From: Lutimonas zeaxanthinifaciens
GTDB taxonomy: Bacteria > Bacteroidota > Bacteroidia > Flavobacteriales > Flavobacteriaceae
Direction of reading: 5' to 3'
Assembly: GCF_030503675.1 (NCBI RefSeq)
Contig: NZ_CP129964.1
Span: forward strand, 2,046,001 to 2,110,000
Length of the DNA: 64,000 bases
Shown: piece by piece, positions 42,632-50,820 of the stretch
Position numbering within the stretch: position 1 is the first letter of the stretch
How the letters are laid out: each line of letters begins with the position of its first letter
Translations under genes and position numbers: made by a program
The notes under the pieces: model-generated
Told to the model about the DNA's origin: nothing
The model's input: only the letters and a program-made list of their open reading frames with translations
The model's database searches: none

Positions 42632-44029
42632 TTAATTTTTTATGGGTAACTGTAGTTGATTCTTTAATCCATATTTATCGTAAAGATAAATCAGGGAGGT
42701 CATTGTAGCAGCACCCAGTTCAAGTTCTCTTTTATTAACCGCATCAAAGGTGTCAATACTTGTATGATGATGATCAAAGTATCTTTGAGAATCAGGTCTT
42801 AAACCTGCCAAAACCATTCCTTCAGTCTTTAAGGGTCCTATATCTGCTCCACTTCCTCCTTTTTCAAAATAATGGATCAGATAAGGCTTAAAAAGAGGTT
42901 CCCATTTTCTGATCTGTTCAAATTCTTCATCACTGCAATCAAATGAAAATCCACGTGGAGTAAAACCTCCTGAATCACTTTCCAGGGCCATAATATGATA
43001 TTCATTCTTTGATCTTGCCACTTCAGCATACTTTTTTCCACCTCTCAATCCGTTCTCTTCGTTCATAAACAAAACCACCCTGATGGTCCTTTTCGGTTTT
43101 ATTCCATTCTGTTTTAACAACCTCAGAACTTCCATAGACTGAACGACCCCTGCCCCATCATCATGTGACCCATCTCCTAAGTCCCAGGAATCAAGATGGC
43201 CTCCTACGATAATAATCTCATTTGGAAATTCACTTCCCGTGATCTCTCCGATAACGTTAAATGATTCAACATCTTCAAACTTTTCACAACGCTGGCGAAA
43301 ATTAAGCCTTAACCCCGGATCCTTCTTCAAGGCTTCACTCAGCGCTTCCGCATCCATGGTACTAATTGCAGCAGACGGAACTCTTTTATCCACGGGCAAA
43401 TCTCCATAGGTCATGGCCCCTGTATGCGGATATTTATCCAGGCGATGTGTCATCGACCGCACTATTACCCCTTTTGCTCCCAGCTTTCCAGCCTCCATGG
43501 CTCCCGAATATCGCTGATCCACACAACCTCCATAGGCCTGAAATGTGTGAATTAAAGTGGGCTCCATCGGACGGTTAAAAAACACAATCTTCCCTTTGAT
43601 CCTGTCCGCACCAAGATCCTTCATTTCCTGTATTCCCTGAACTTCAATTACCTCACCTTCCGTACCTTGATCGGGAGTGGCTACAGACCCTCCCAAGGCG
43701 CAAATATTTAATTCATGACGTATTCCTTGCGATAAAAAATATCCGGCTTCCTTTTCGCCTCTAATCCAGTACGGAACCATAACGGGTTGAAGCCATACCT
43801 TGTCAAGGCCAATACTTTCCAATTCAGTTTTTGTGTATTCAACAGCATCTCGGGCACCTTTTGAACCGGAAAGCCTTCCTCCTATTTCGTTAGACAGGTG
43901 ATCGAGCCATTGATAACTCATTCCTTTCGTTAAGGAACTGGCATAAATATTCTTAATAATTTCTTCATCGTTTTGCGCATTCACCGCCATAACCAGAAGA
44001 AACGCAGAAAAAAATGATCTTAACTTCAT
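42632..44029 (-). CDS. Exported M28 family zinc metallopeptidase
   Basis: A 465-residue exported peptidase/carboxypeptidase of the M28 family with an inserted PA domain. The signal peptide ends at MAVNAQ. Zinc and catalytic blocks are IIIVGGHLDSWDLGDGSHDDG, FMNEENGLRGGKKYAE, ALESDSGGFTPRG and the late His in YFDHHHTSIDTFD. I use ATG 44029 and not TTG 44056, because only that gives a normal signal peptide. Probably digests peptides outside the cytoplasm. Confidence 0.92.
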   Translation of the reverse strand: MKLRSFFSAFLLVMAVNAQNDEEIIKNIYASSLTKGMSYQWLDHLSNEIGGRLSGSKGARDAVEYTKTELESIGLDKVWLQPVMVPYWIRGEKEAGYFLSQGIRHELNICALGGSVATPDQGTEGEVIEVQGIQEMKDLGADRIKGKIVFFNRPMEPTLIHTFQAYGGCVDQRYSGAMEAGKLGAKGVIVRSMTHRLDKYPHTGAMTYGDLPVDKRVPSAAISTMDAEALSEALKKDPGLRLNFRQRCEKFEDVESFNVIGEITGSEFPNEIIIVGGHLDSWDLGDGSHDDGAGVVQSMEVLRLLKQNGIKPKRTIRVVLFMNEENGLRGGKKYAEVARSKNEYHIMALESDSGGFTPRGFSFDCSDEEFEQIRKWEPLFKPYLIHYFEKGGSGADIGPLKTEGMVLAGLRPDSQRYFDHHHTSIDTFDAVNKRELELGAATMTSLIYLYDKYGLKNQLQLPIKN

Positions 44030-44043
44030 AAATATGATTCTTT

Positions 44044-44367
44044 TTATTTGGTCCAATAATCGATAACCAGAACATCATCAATCTTGGATTTTAATTGTTT
44101 GACAAACTTCAAATGCTCAGGATGCGGCAAATAAGCGTCCCTGCTTTTATCATCTTTAAATGTAAGAACAAAAGCATGTGTAAATCCCTTGTTTAATCCT
44201 TCGGGAGAACTATTCAGTCCCCATTCAAAGTCTTTTATTGCTCCGATTCGATCTATGGCATACAAAAAAGACTGTTCAGCCTCGAAAATGGAATCTTTGG
44301 ATACTTTTTCTTTAAATTTTAACAATACTACGTGCCGAAGCACTTTTGCTGATGTTTCATTTGACAT
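44044..44367 (-). CDS. Dabb (stress-response A/B barrel) family protein
   Basis: A 107-residue cytoplasmic protein with the dimeric alpha/beta-barrel pattern: LRHVVLLKFKEKVSKDSI, DFEWGLNSSPEGLNKGFTHAFVLTF and YLPHPEHLKFV. No signal peptide. First gene of the run with the M28 peptidase and DinB-like genes, 14 bases upstream. Function unknown; members include polyketide cyclases and stress proteins. Confidence 0.88.
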   Translation of the reverse strand: MSNETSAKVLRHVVLLKFKEKVSKDSIFEAEQSFLYAIDRIGAIKDFEWGLNSSPEGLNKGFTHAFVLTFKDDKSRDAYLPHPEHLKFVKQLKSKIDDVLVIDYWTK

Positions 44368-44562
44368 GAATACAATGGTCTTTAATTTTCGAAGGTTCCA
44401 ATTTCCGAAAAAAGAATCGAAGAAAAAAAAGATATTGGTATTCCGGTATAAGATCAGGAAATCAAAATGGATCCCTTTGAGATGTTCTGTTCAATTGCCT
44501 ATATTTACGGCTTTGGGTTCAATTACAATTGCCGAGAACCCACCTTATTTAAACTTATGATT

Positions 44563-44991
44563 ATGAGTAGTTTAACCCCGTTCCATCTTGCCATCCCCGT
44601 CCAGGACCTTGAATTATGCAGAAATTTTTACGGAAAGGTACTTGGGTGCAGGGAAGGGAGAAGTGATACTCACTGGGTAGATTTCGATTTTTTTGGCCAC
44701 CAGCTTGTGATTCATCAAAAACCTGCTGCTGAGGAAAAACTTAAGAAAAGCTCCAATCCTGTTGACGGACATGACGTTCCGGTCCCCCATTTTGGAGTTG
44801 TTCTGGAATGGGATGCCTGGCATAGGTTAAAAGATTCGATTAGCCAGAAAAATATTGAATTTGTAATTGAGCCCTATATCAGGTTTCAGGGAAAGCCCGG
44901 GGAACAGGCTACCATGTTTTTTCTTGACCCCGAAGGAAATGCACTGGAATTTAAATCATTTAAAGATCCAACTAACTTATTCGCAACCTGA
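44563..44991 (+). CDS. VOC family (glyoxalase/dioxygenase-like) protein
   Basis: A 143-residue protein with two beta-alpha-beta-beta-beta modules: [46 protein letters not shown] and [18 protein letters not shown]. The His and Glu metal positions of the family are present. ATG 44563 is chosen over 44557 and an upstream longer frame because the fold begins at once. It stands alone between minus-strand genes. Substrate unknown. Confidence 0.87.
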   Translation: MSSLTPFHLAIPVQDLELCRNFYGKVLGCREGRSDTHWVDFDFFGHQLVIHQKPAAEEKLKKSSNPVDGHDVPVPHFGVVLEWDAWHRLKDSISQKNIEFVIEPYIRFQGKPGEQATMFFLDPEGNALEFKSFKDPTNLFAT

Positions 44992-44997
44992 CTGTAA

Positions 44998-46686
44998 TTA
45001 CATACTGTGAAATTCCACAAGGTTTGCCTCATAGTATTGTTCTCCTAACTTGGTGAGTAAATTTCTGATCACATTTGAATCCCCGTCAATGGCAAGGGCT
45101 GAATAACCTATTTTATTTCTTTTTCCCAATCTTAAATCAATGATATTGATATTTTTTGAGGCCAGGGCCGATAAAAGAATCAATAACACCCCGGGAGAAT
45201 TTTCGTGTTTTGTAAGAATCATCTTTGAACTTAAGGCTATTTTCAATTCCACACCATCCATCTCATACAAATAAACCCCTTCTCCGTAAAAATTAGGCAA
45301 TTGGGTTTTTTCTTTATACGAAAGTTCTAAAAACGTATTTTGATCCGTGCCGTTTACAAAATCGATAGCGTTGTCAACATTACCATTTTCCTGTTCCAGT
45401 GTCAACCAGGCAACAGCAGTACCATCATTGTTGGAGTGAAGCCTTGCCGTTTCCACATTAACTCCCTCTGAAGCCAGTGAATTGAATAAAGAAGACAAAA
45501 CTCCAGGTCGGTCCAGGTGTTTAGAAAATAACCCCTGTACATTATTTTTGCTGGCTACAGGAGTTTCATTTGAAACGGTAATGGATTTATTTCCTTTTCG
45601 TATCCTCACGGCATTATAATCTCCCATGCCGGTGGCATTTTTATAAATATCAATAAATTCTGAAAAAGAACCTCCAAAAGAAAAATCAGGTATTATTCTC
45701 CGGCTTCCGTGATGAAAACGTTGATTTAACAGTTCAATACCCTTGTTCAAAATGGTATATTTCACCTTCAGGTCATGATCATCGAATATGGTCCTTTTTT
45801 CAGGGATCAATTTAGAAAAGCTCACATACTGCTCATAACCAGCCTGGTAAATATATTCAAGGCTTTCTCTAAAATTGACGCCGTAGTATCGAACATGGTG
45901 GGTATCCGTTCCCAGTGAGACCGGAATTTGTAATTCCAGGGCCCTTTTCAAAATATTCTGTGAAGGATAAACGCCTACCCCTTTGAAATCTCCCGCCATA
46001 TTCACATCCAGCGCGAGATCCCTGTCCGCAATGATCTCCAGTAAGGTCCTAAATTTATTGGCCAAAGGATGAGAACTGGTTTCAAAATTCTTTAAAACCT
46101 CAGGAACTTCAACGTTGAGTTTGGGAAGGTCTATATGACCTACCACTTGGATCATGTCACCGAAACTTTCAATCATTTCGATCATTTCGTTGATATATCC
46201 GTTCCAATAAGCCTCCAGTGAGCCTCTCATTTTTAACAATTCAAGCGCCTCTTCTTTTGAACCGTCATAAGGCAGGCCTTCAGGTGCAAAATGTACTGAC
46301 CCGATCACAAAATCAGCGTCCTCGGCCTGAAATATTTTAGAACGACTCCACAACAATCCAAGGTCAGCACCCATCCATTCAAGTTCTACACCATACTTTA
46401 TGTTGATCCTTCCTTCATATTTCTCCCTGAGATTCGCGATGCGCTTTGGATAATTGATATAGGACCTGTCACCACGAATAAATTTAATGTTTGTGTCTCT
46501 TTCCGCCAGGTATCTGAAATTGGTCAAACGCGGGGAATGAATGATAAAGGTAATACTCGGATGATTTTGTTCAATAGCCTTTTCTACAATGTCTTCGAGT
46601 TTATCTATTCCATGTTTGACGTGGTCATTCTCTGTTCCTGCATGGATTCCATGCGTTTCCCAAATAAAATCGTTGAGTTTTTTCAT
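44998..46686 (-). CDS. PHP-domain phosphoesterase fused to two ACT domains
   Basis: A 562-residue protein with an unusual domain order. Residues about 1-300 form a PHP (HisJ-type) domain: ETHGIHAGTENDH, IKYGVELEWMGADLG, DFVIGSVHFAPEG, MIQVVGHIDLPKLN, and VSLGTDTHHVRYYG. Then come two ACT-like domains, about 383-455 (HLDRPGVLSSLFNSLASEGV) and about 480-555 (HENSPGVLLILLSALASKNI). ACT domains bind small ligands, often amino acids, so allosteric control of a phosphatase, for example in histidine synthesis, is inferred. The usual HxH start motif is changed to HGIH, which may affect one metal site. A -7 box lies at 46723-46730. Confidence 0.82.
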   Translation of the reverse strand: MKKLNDFIWETHGIHAGTENDHVKHGIDKLEDIVEKAIEQNHPSITFIIHSPRLTNFRYLAERDTNIKFIRGDRSYINYPKRIANLREKYEGRINIKYGVELEWMGADLGLLWSRSKIFQAEDADFVIGSVHFAPEGLPYDGSKEEALELLKMRGSLEAYWNGYINEMIEMIESFGDMIQVVGHIDLPKLNVEVPEVLKNFETSSHPLANKFRTLLEIIADRDLALDVNMAGDFKGVGVYPSQNILKRALELQIPVSLGTDTHHVRYYGVNFRESLEYIYQAGYEQYVSFSKLIPEKRTIFDDHDLKVKYTILNKGIELLNQRFHHGSRRIIPDFSFGGSFSEFIDIYKNATGMGDYNAVRIRKGNKSITVSNETPVASKNNVQGLFSKHLDRPGVLSSLFNSLASEGVNVETARLHSNNDGTAVAWLTLEQENGNVDNAIDFVNGTDQNTFLELSYKEKTQLPNFYGEGVYLYEMDGVELKIALSSKMILTKHENSPGVLLILLSALASKNINIIDLRLGKRNKIGYSALAIDGDSNVIRNLLTKLGEQYYEANLVEFHSM

Positions 46687-46722
46687 TTCGATTCTTCCGA
46701 TAATTACATTAATTTATCGCTG

Positions 46723-46730
46723 CAAACATA
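46723..46730 (-). promoter_or_regulatory. Bacteroidota-type -7 box of the PHP-ACT gene
   Basis: Minus strand TATGTTTG, 37 bases before the ATG at 46686. Confidence 0.4.
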
Positions 46731-46888
46731 AGAATTGCAATGCAGAATAAATATTGAATTCCTGATAAATTTGAACTATTTAGAGTCTTAAAATGATCTT
46801 GTTACGAAATATTTTAAAAACCAATTCAAAATTTGCTAAATCATTGACATTTAAAAACGGTGGATTTCCTGTAATAAAGTGCTATTCT

Positions 46889-47329
46889 CTAACCCCTCAT
46901 CTTGTCCAGTAACTCATTAAGTTTTACGGCCTCACTTTCAGACAATCTGTTGATATACTTATCGAATTCTGACATATCGATGGAATTCAAAAGCTTCAGC
47001 CCTTTATCAGATATTTTAACAAATACCACTCTCCTGTCATTTTCGCATCTTGATCTAACAATCAGTTTCTTTTCGAGGAGCTTGTCCATTAACCTTGTAG
47101 CATTTGGCGATTTCTGGATCATTCTTTCCTTGACCTGATTCACCGAAATTTCCTTTTCCGTACCTCTTAGAATTCTCAAAATATTATATTGTTGCTCCGA
47201 AATATTAAATGGTTTTAATATTTCTGAGCCTATTTGATCCAGCCAGTTTGAGGTAAATTTGATATTGAGAAGGGCTTTTAACCGATTACTGGAGAATGAG
47301 GCGTTTATTTCCTTTGCAAAATCACCCAT
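46889..47329 (-). CDS. MarR family transcriptional regulator
   Basis: A 146-residue winged-helix repressor: ISEQQYNILRILRGTEKEISVNQ, MIQKSPNATRLMDKLLEKKLI (recognition helix) and RRVVFVKISDKGLKLL (wing). I prefer ATG 47329, one base after the flavin reductase stop; an in-frame ATG at 47368 overlaps that gene by 38 bases. It is co-transcribed with the reductase and probably represses its own operon through the palindromes at 47921-47948. Its inducer is unknown. Confidence 0.88.
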   Translation of the reverse strand: MGDFAKEINASFSSNRLKALLNIKFTSNWLDQIGSEILKPFNISEQQYNILRILRGTEKEISVNQVKERMIQKSPNATRLMDKLLEKKLIVRSRCENDRRVVFVKISDKGLKLLNSIDMSEFDKYINRLSESEAVKLNELLDKMRG

Positions 47330-47330
47330 G

Positions 47331-47861
47331 TTAAATGCTTTCTGATAAATCCGAAACAAGTCCTTCAATTTTCGCCTTTAGTTCCGGGTTTACAATTTCT
47401 CCTTCGATAAAATTTTCATTGAATGAAGGAAAAGTAGTATGTCCAATGATATTTCCTCCGTTACGCGGAAACCGGCTTAAGGCAATTTCCATTACGGATT
47501 GCCCTCCTCTTGCTCCGGGAGAAGTGCTAAGCAACAGCATCGGTTTGTTCCTCCAAACCTTGCTCTCCATTCTGGATAACCAATCAAATGCGTTTTTAAA
47601 AGCAGCGCTGTAGGCACCGTTGTGTTCGGCAAGTGATATTACGAATCCGTCAGATGAATTCACTTCATTGTTCAAGCGGATCAAGTCTTTAGGAAAACCA
47701 GACTCATTTTCTATATCTATGGAAAACAAAGGAAGGTCAAAATCGTTTAAATCGATATGATTTAACTCAACATCATGCATGAGCCTTCCGGTATATTCTG
47801 CCAGTTTTCTGTTGATGGAGGCTTTGCTGTTGCTCCCCCCAATGGTCATTACTTTTTTCAT
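47331..47861 (-). CDS. NADPH-dependent FMN reductase family protein
   Basis: A 176-residue flavodoxin-like reductase: MTIGGSNSKASINRKLAEY (FMN phosphate loop), DLPLFSIDIE, FVISLAEHNGAYSAAFKNAFDW and STSPGARGGQ. Such enzymes reduce quinones, chromate or azo dyes using NAD(P)H. It is the first gene of an operon with a MarR regulator, which fits a redox or electrophile response. Substrate unknown. Confidence 0.88.
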   Translation of the reverse strand: MKKVMTIGGSNSKASINRKLAEYTGRLMHDVELNHIDLNDFDLPLFSIDIENESGFPKDLIRLNNEVNSSDGFVISLAEHNGAYSAAFKNAFDWLSRMESKVWRNKPMLLLSTSPGARGGQSVMEIALSRFPRNGGNIIGHTTFPSFNENFIEGEIVNPELKAKIEGLVSDLSESI

Positions 47862-47893
47862 TTATAATTTTGTTATGATTCTTATTATTTCTG

Positions 47894-47901
47894 CAAATAT
47901 A
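47894..47901 (-). promoter_or_regulatory. Bacteroidota-type -7 box of the reductase-marR operon
   Basis: Minus strand TATATTTG, 33 bases before the reductase ATG. The expected -33 position falls in the palindrome block at 47921-47948. Confidence 0.5.
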
Positions 47902-47920
47902 CAAATTATTTTTATTTATT

Positions 47921-47948
47921 TACCATGGTATATATTTACATGGTATAT
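47921..47948. promoter_or_regulatory. MarR operator candidate
   Basis: A perfect 10-bp palindrome TACCATGGTA (47921-47930) followed by a near copy TTACATGGTATAT (47936-47948). It lies in the divergent gap between the reductase-marR operon and the acyl-CoA carboxylase gene, where it would block the -33 region of the minus-strand promoter. Assignment to MarR is inference. Confidence 0.5.
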
Positions 47949-48005
47949 TTATAATTATTATTGACTCGTATTTTGTATTTTAGCCCTCTAATCAGATTGA
48001 AAAAG

Positions 48006-49634
48006 ATGGATCTCAACTTCAATATTAATGAAGATCACAATAAATTGCTGACCGCTCAATTAAGAAAAAAACTTACAAGAGTACATAAAGGTGGCGGAGA
48101 TGAAAGAATCGCAAAACTACATGCTGCTGGAAAAATGTCTGCCAGGGAACGAATTGATTACCTTTTTGACCAACCTAAAAAAGCCATAGAAATTGGGGCT
48201 TTTGCCGGAGAAGGAATGTATGAGGAACAGGGCGGATGTCCCTCAGGAGGGGTTGTGGTTAAAATTGGATTTATCAAGGGGAAACAATGTATGGTTGTTG
48301 CTAACGACGCTACTGTAAAAGCCGGGGCCTGGTTCCCAATTACGGCTAAGAAAAATCTGAGAGCACAGGAAATCGCCATGGAAAACAAACTTCCTATTAT
48401 CTACCTTGTGGATAGTGCCGGAGTTTTTCTTCCGATGCAGGACGAGATTTTTCCGGATAAGGAACATTTCGGGCGGATTTTCAGAAATAATGCTATCATG
48501 AGCAGCATGGGGATCACTCAGATCGCGGCGGTCATGGGTAGTTGTGTAGCAGGTGGTGCCTATTTACCCATAATGAGTGATGAGTCAATTATCGTTGATA
48601 AAACCGGAAGTATTTTTCTTGCCGGAAGCTATCTGGTCAAAGCTGCTATAGGCGAATTGATTGAAAACGAAAAATTAGGGGGAGCTACTACCCATACAGA
48701 AATTTCAGGAGTATGTGATTATAAGGCGAAAGATGATCAAGACGCTCTTAATACGATAATTAATATTGTTGACAAAATAGGAGATTCTGAACGTGCAGGT
48801 TTCAACAGAGTCGACCCGTTGCAGCCAAAGGATCCTATTTCAAAGGTATTCGGATTGCTGCCAAAAGAAAGGTCTGCCCAATACGATATGAAACAGATCA
48901 TCCGATGTATGGTCGATAATTCTGAAATGCAGGAATATAAAGCGAATTATGGAAAAACACTTATTTGTGCCTATGCCAGAATTGACGGTTGGGCGGTAGG
49001 AATTGTCGCCAATCAGCGAAAAGTTATGAAAAATGCCAAGGGTGAAATGCAATTTGGCGGAGTGATCTATTCTGATAGCGCAGATAAAGCCACAAGATTT
49101 ATTTCGAATTGCAATCAGAAAAAAATACCCCTTGTCTTTCTGCAGGATGTTACCGGTTTTATGGTGGGAAGTAAATCTGAGCATGGTGGTATCATTAAAG
49201 ATGGTGCAAAAATGGTAAATGCCGTCAGTAATTCGGTTGTACCTAAATTCACCGTCATTATTGGCAATAGTTATGGTGCCGGTAATTATGCCATGTGTGG
49301 AAAAGCCTATGACCCCAGATTGATTGTTGCATGGCCGAGTGCCGAACTCGCAGTAATGGGTGGGGAACAGGCGGCAAAGGTCCTCATGCAAATAGAAACG
49401 GCTACTTTAAAAAAACAAGGTCAGAAAATTACCAAGCAAAAAGAAAACGAAATTTTGCAAACCATCACCCAACGGTATAGAGAGCAAGTTTCTCCTTACT
49501 ATGCAGCTTCGAGGTTGTGGACAGATGCCATTATCGACCCTAAAGATACCCGACACTGGATCAGCATGGGTATAAAGGCTGCTAATCAGGCACCGATTGA
49601 CAAACCGTTTAATCTGGGTGTGATACAAGTATAA
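48006..49634 (+). CDS. Acyl-CoA carboxylase beta subunit (methylcrotonoyl-CoA carboxylase-like)
   Basis: A 542-residue carboxyltransferase subunit that moves CO2 from carboxybiotin to an acyl-CoA. Motifs are KMSARERIDYLFD, GGCPSGGVVVKIGF, LVDSAGVFLPMQDEIFPD, AAVMGSCVAGGAYLP, and in the second half LQDVTGFMVGSKSEH and NSYGAGNYAMCGKAYDP. The mid-region is closest to methylcrotonoyl/geranyl-CoA carboxylases, but propionyl-CoA cannot be excluded. No alpha (biotin) subunit is adjacent. ATG 48006 is preferred to TTG 47961. Confidence 0.9.
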   Translation: MDLNFNINEDHNKLLTAQLRKKLTRVHKGGGDERIAKLHAAGKMSARERIDYLFDQPKKAIEIGAFAGEGMYEEQGGCPSGGVVVKIGFIKGKQCMVVANDATVKAGAWFPITAKKNLRAQEIAMENKLPIIYLVDSAGVFLPMQDEIFPDKEHFGRIFRNNAIMSSMGITQIAAVMGSCVAGGAYLPIMSDESIIVDKTGSIFLAGSYLVKAAIGELIENEKLGGATTHTEISGVCDYKAKDDQDALNTIINIVDKIGDSERAGFNRVDPLQPKDPISKVFGLLPKERSAQYDMKQIIRCMVDNSEMQEYKANYGKTLICAYARIDGWAVGIVANQRKVMKNAKGEMQFGGVIYSDSADKATRFISNCNQKKIPLVFLQDVTGFMVGSKSEHGGIIKDGAKMVNAVSNSVVPKFTVIIGNSYGAGNYAMCGKAYDPRLIVAWPSAELAVMGGEQAAKVLMQIETATLKKQGQKITKQKENEILQTITQRYREQVSPYYAASRLWTDAIIDPKDTRHWISMGIKAANQAPIDKPFNLGVIQV

Positions 49635-49658
49635 CAATACAAATATTTAGAAAATTAT

Positions 49659-50384
49659 ATGGGAAGAGCATTCGAATTCAGGAAAGCCCGAAAAATGAAA
49701 CGCTGGTCTGCAATGGCTAAAACATTTACCAGAATTGGTAAGGATATTGTAATGGCGGTTAAAGAGGGTGGTCCCAACCCAGACACCAATTCTCGATTAA
49801 GAGCTGTCATTCAAAATGCCAAGGCTGCAAATATGCCGAAGGATAATGTTGAACGCGCCATAAAAAAAGCGAGTGATAAGAACACGGCCAATTATAAAGA
49901 GGTGCTTTTTGAGGGTTATGCTCCACATGGAATAGCGATTTTAGTGGAAACTGCAACGGATAACAATAACAGGACAGTGGCAAATGTCAGGGCGGCTTTT
50001 AATAAATGTGACGGAACCTTTGGAACCTCGGGTTCAGTTGTGTTTATGTTCGATCATACCTGCAACTTCAGAATCAACGCAGAGGGCCTGAAAATGGATC
50101 TGGAAGAGTTTGAACTTGAACTTATAGATTATGATGTTGAAGAAGTTTTTGAGGATGAAGATGGGATTTTGATCTACGCACCTTTCGAGCAATTTGGGGC
50201 AATTCAAAAGTATCTTGAGGAGAATGAACTGGAAATTTTATCTTCTGGCTTTGAGCGAATTCCAACGACAACTAAAAAACTCAGTGAAGAGGAGCAGGCA
50301 GATGTTGAAAAGCTTCTTGAGCGTCTTGAAGAGGAGGATGACGTTCAAAACGTGTACCACTCTATGGAGTTAAGTGAATCTTAA
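49659..50384 (+). CDS. YebC/PmpR family DNA-binding protein
   Basis: A 241-residue YebC family protein; members act as transcription regulators or as translation factors at polyproline stalls. The N-terminus MGRAFEFRKARKMKRWSAM and the blocks GPNPDTNSRLRAVIQNAKAANMPKDNVERAI and GYAPHGIAILVETATDNNNRTV are diagnostic. It starts 24 bases after the carboxylase gene and is followed by tsaE. Confidence 0.94.
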   Translation: MGRAFEFRKARKMKRWSAMAKTFTRIGKDIVMAVKEGGPNPDTNSRLRAVIQNAKAANMPKDNVERAIKKASDKNTANYKEVLFEGYAPHGIAILVETATDNNNRTVANVRAAFNKCDGTFGTSGSVVFMFDHTCNFRINAEGLKMDLEEFELELIDYDVEEVFEDEDGILIYAPFEQFGAIQKYLEENELEILSSGFERIPTTTKKLSEEEQADVEKLLERLEEEDDVQNVYHSMELSES

Positions 50385-50411
50385 TTGTTAAACTACCAGA
50401 TTATTGTTGTA

Positions 50412-50819
50412 ATGAAGCAAAGGTATAACTTAGATCAGATCAGCAAAACAGCTCAATGGGTATTGAAGAACTGTAAATCAAGAATTCTTCTATTTGACGG
50501 CCCGATGGGAAGTGGAAAAACAACTTTGATCAAGGAAATATCCAATCATTTAGGAGTAAAGGATGTAACCAGTTCCCCAACCTTTTCGCTGGTCAATGAA
50601 TATCTGTCTAACACTGGTGAAACAGTATATCATTTTGATTTTTATAGAATTGAAGATGAAGAGGAAGCTTTTGATATGGGAATAGAAGAATACCTTGACA
50701 GTGGTTCATGGTGTTTTATTGAATGGCCCGACAAAGTTCAAAATTTATTACCTTTAGAGTCGGATGTCATTAAATTGACAATTAACCAAGATAACAGCCG
50801 TACTATAGAAATCAGCTAA
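50412..50819 (+). CDS. tsaE: tRNA t6A biosynthesis ATPase TsaE
   Basis: ATPase that works with TsaB and TsaD to make t6A37 in tRNA. The 135-residue protein has Walker A GPMGSGKTTL, TSSPTFSLVNEY, YHFDFYRIEDEEEAFDMG and WCFIEWPDKVQNLLP. The ATG at 50412 gives the usual N-terminus; the longer TTG frame from 50385 is unlikely. The mtaB gene at 21162 acts on the product of this pathway. Alanine dehydrogenase follows after 1 base. Confidence 0.94.
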   Translation: MKQRYNLDQISKTAQWVLKNCKSRILLFDGPMGSGKTTLIKEISNHLGVKDVTSSPTFSLVNEYLSNTGETVYHFDFYRIEDEEEAFDMGIEEYLDSGSWCFIEWPDKVQNLLPLESDVIKLTINQDNSRTIEIS

Positions 50820-50820
50820 A

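Noticed and set aside
48840-49391. 183-residue minus-strand frame opposite the carboxylase gene
   Set aside because: Shadow of the carboxylase codons; no recognisable domain.
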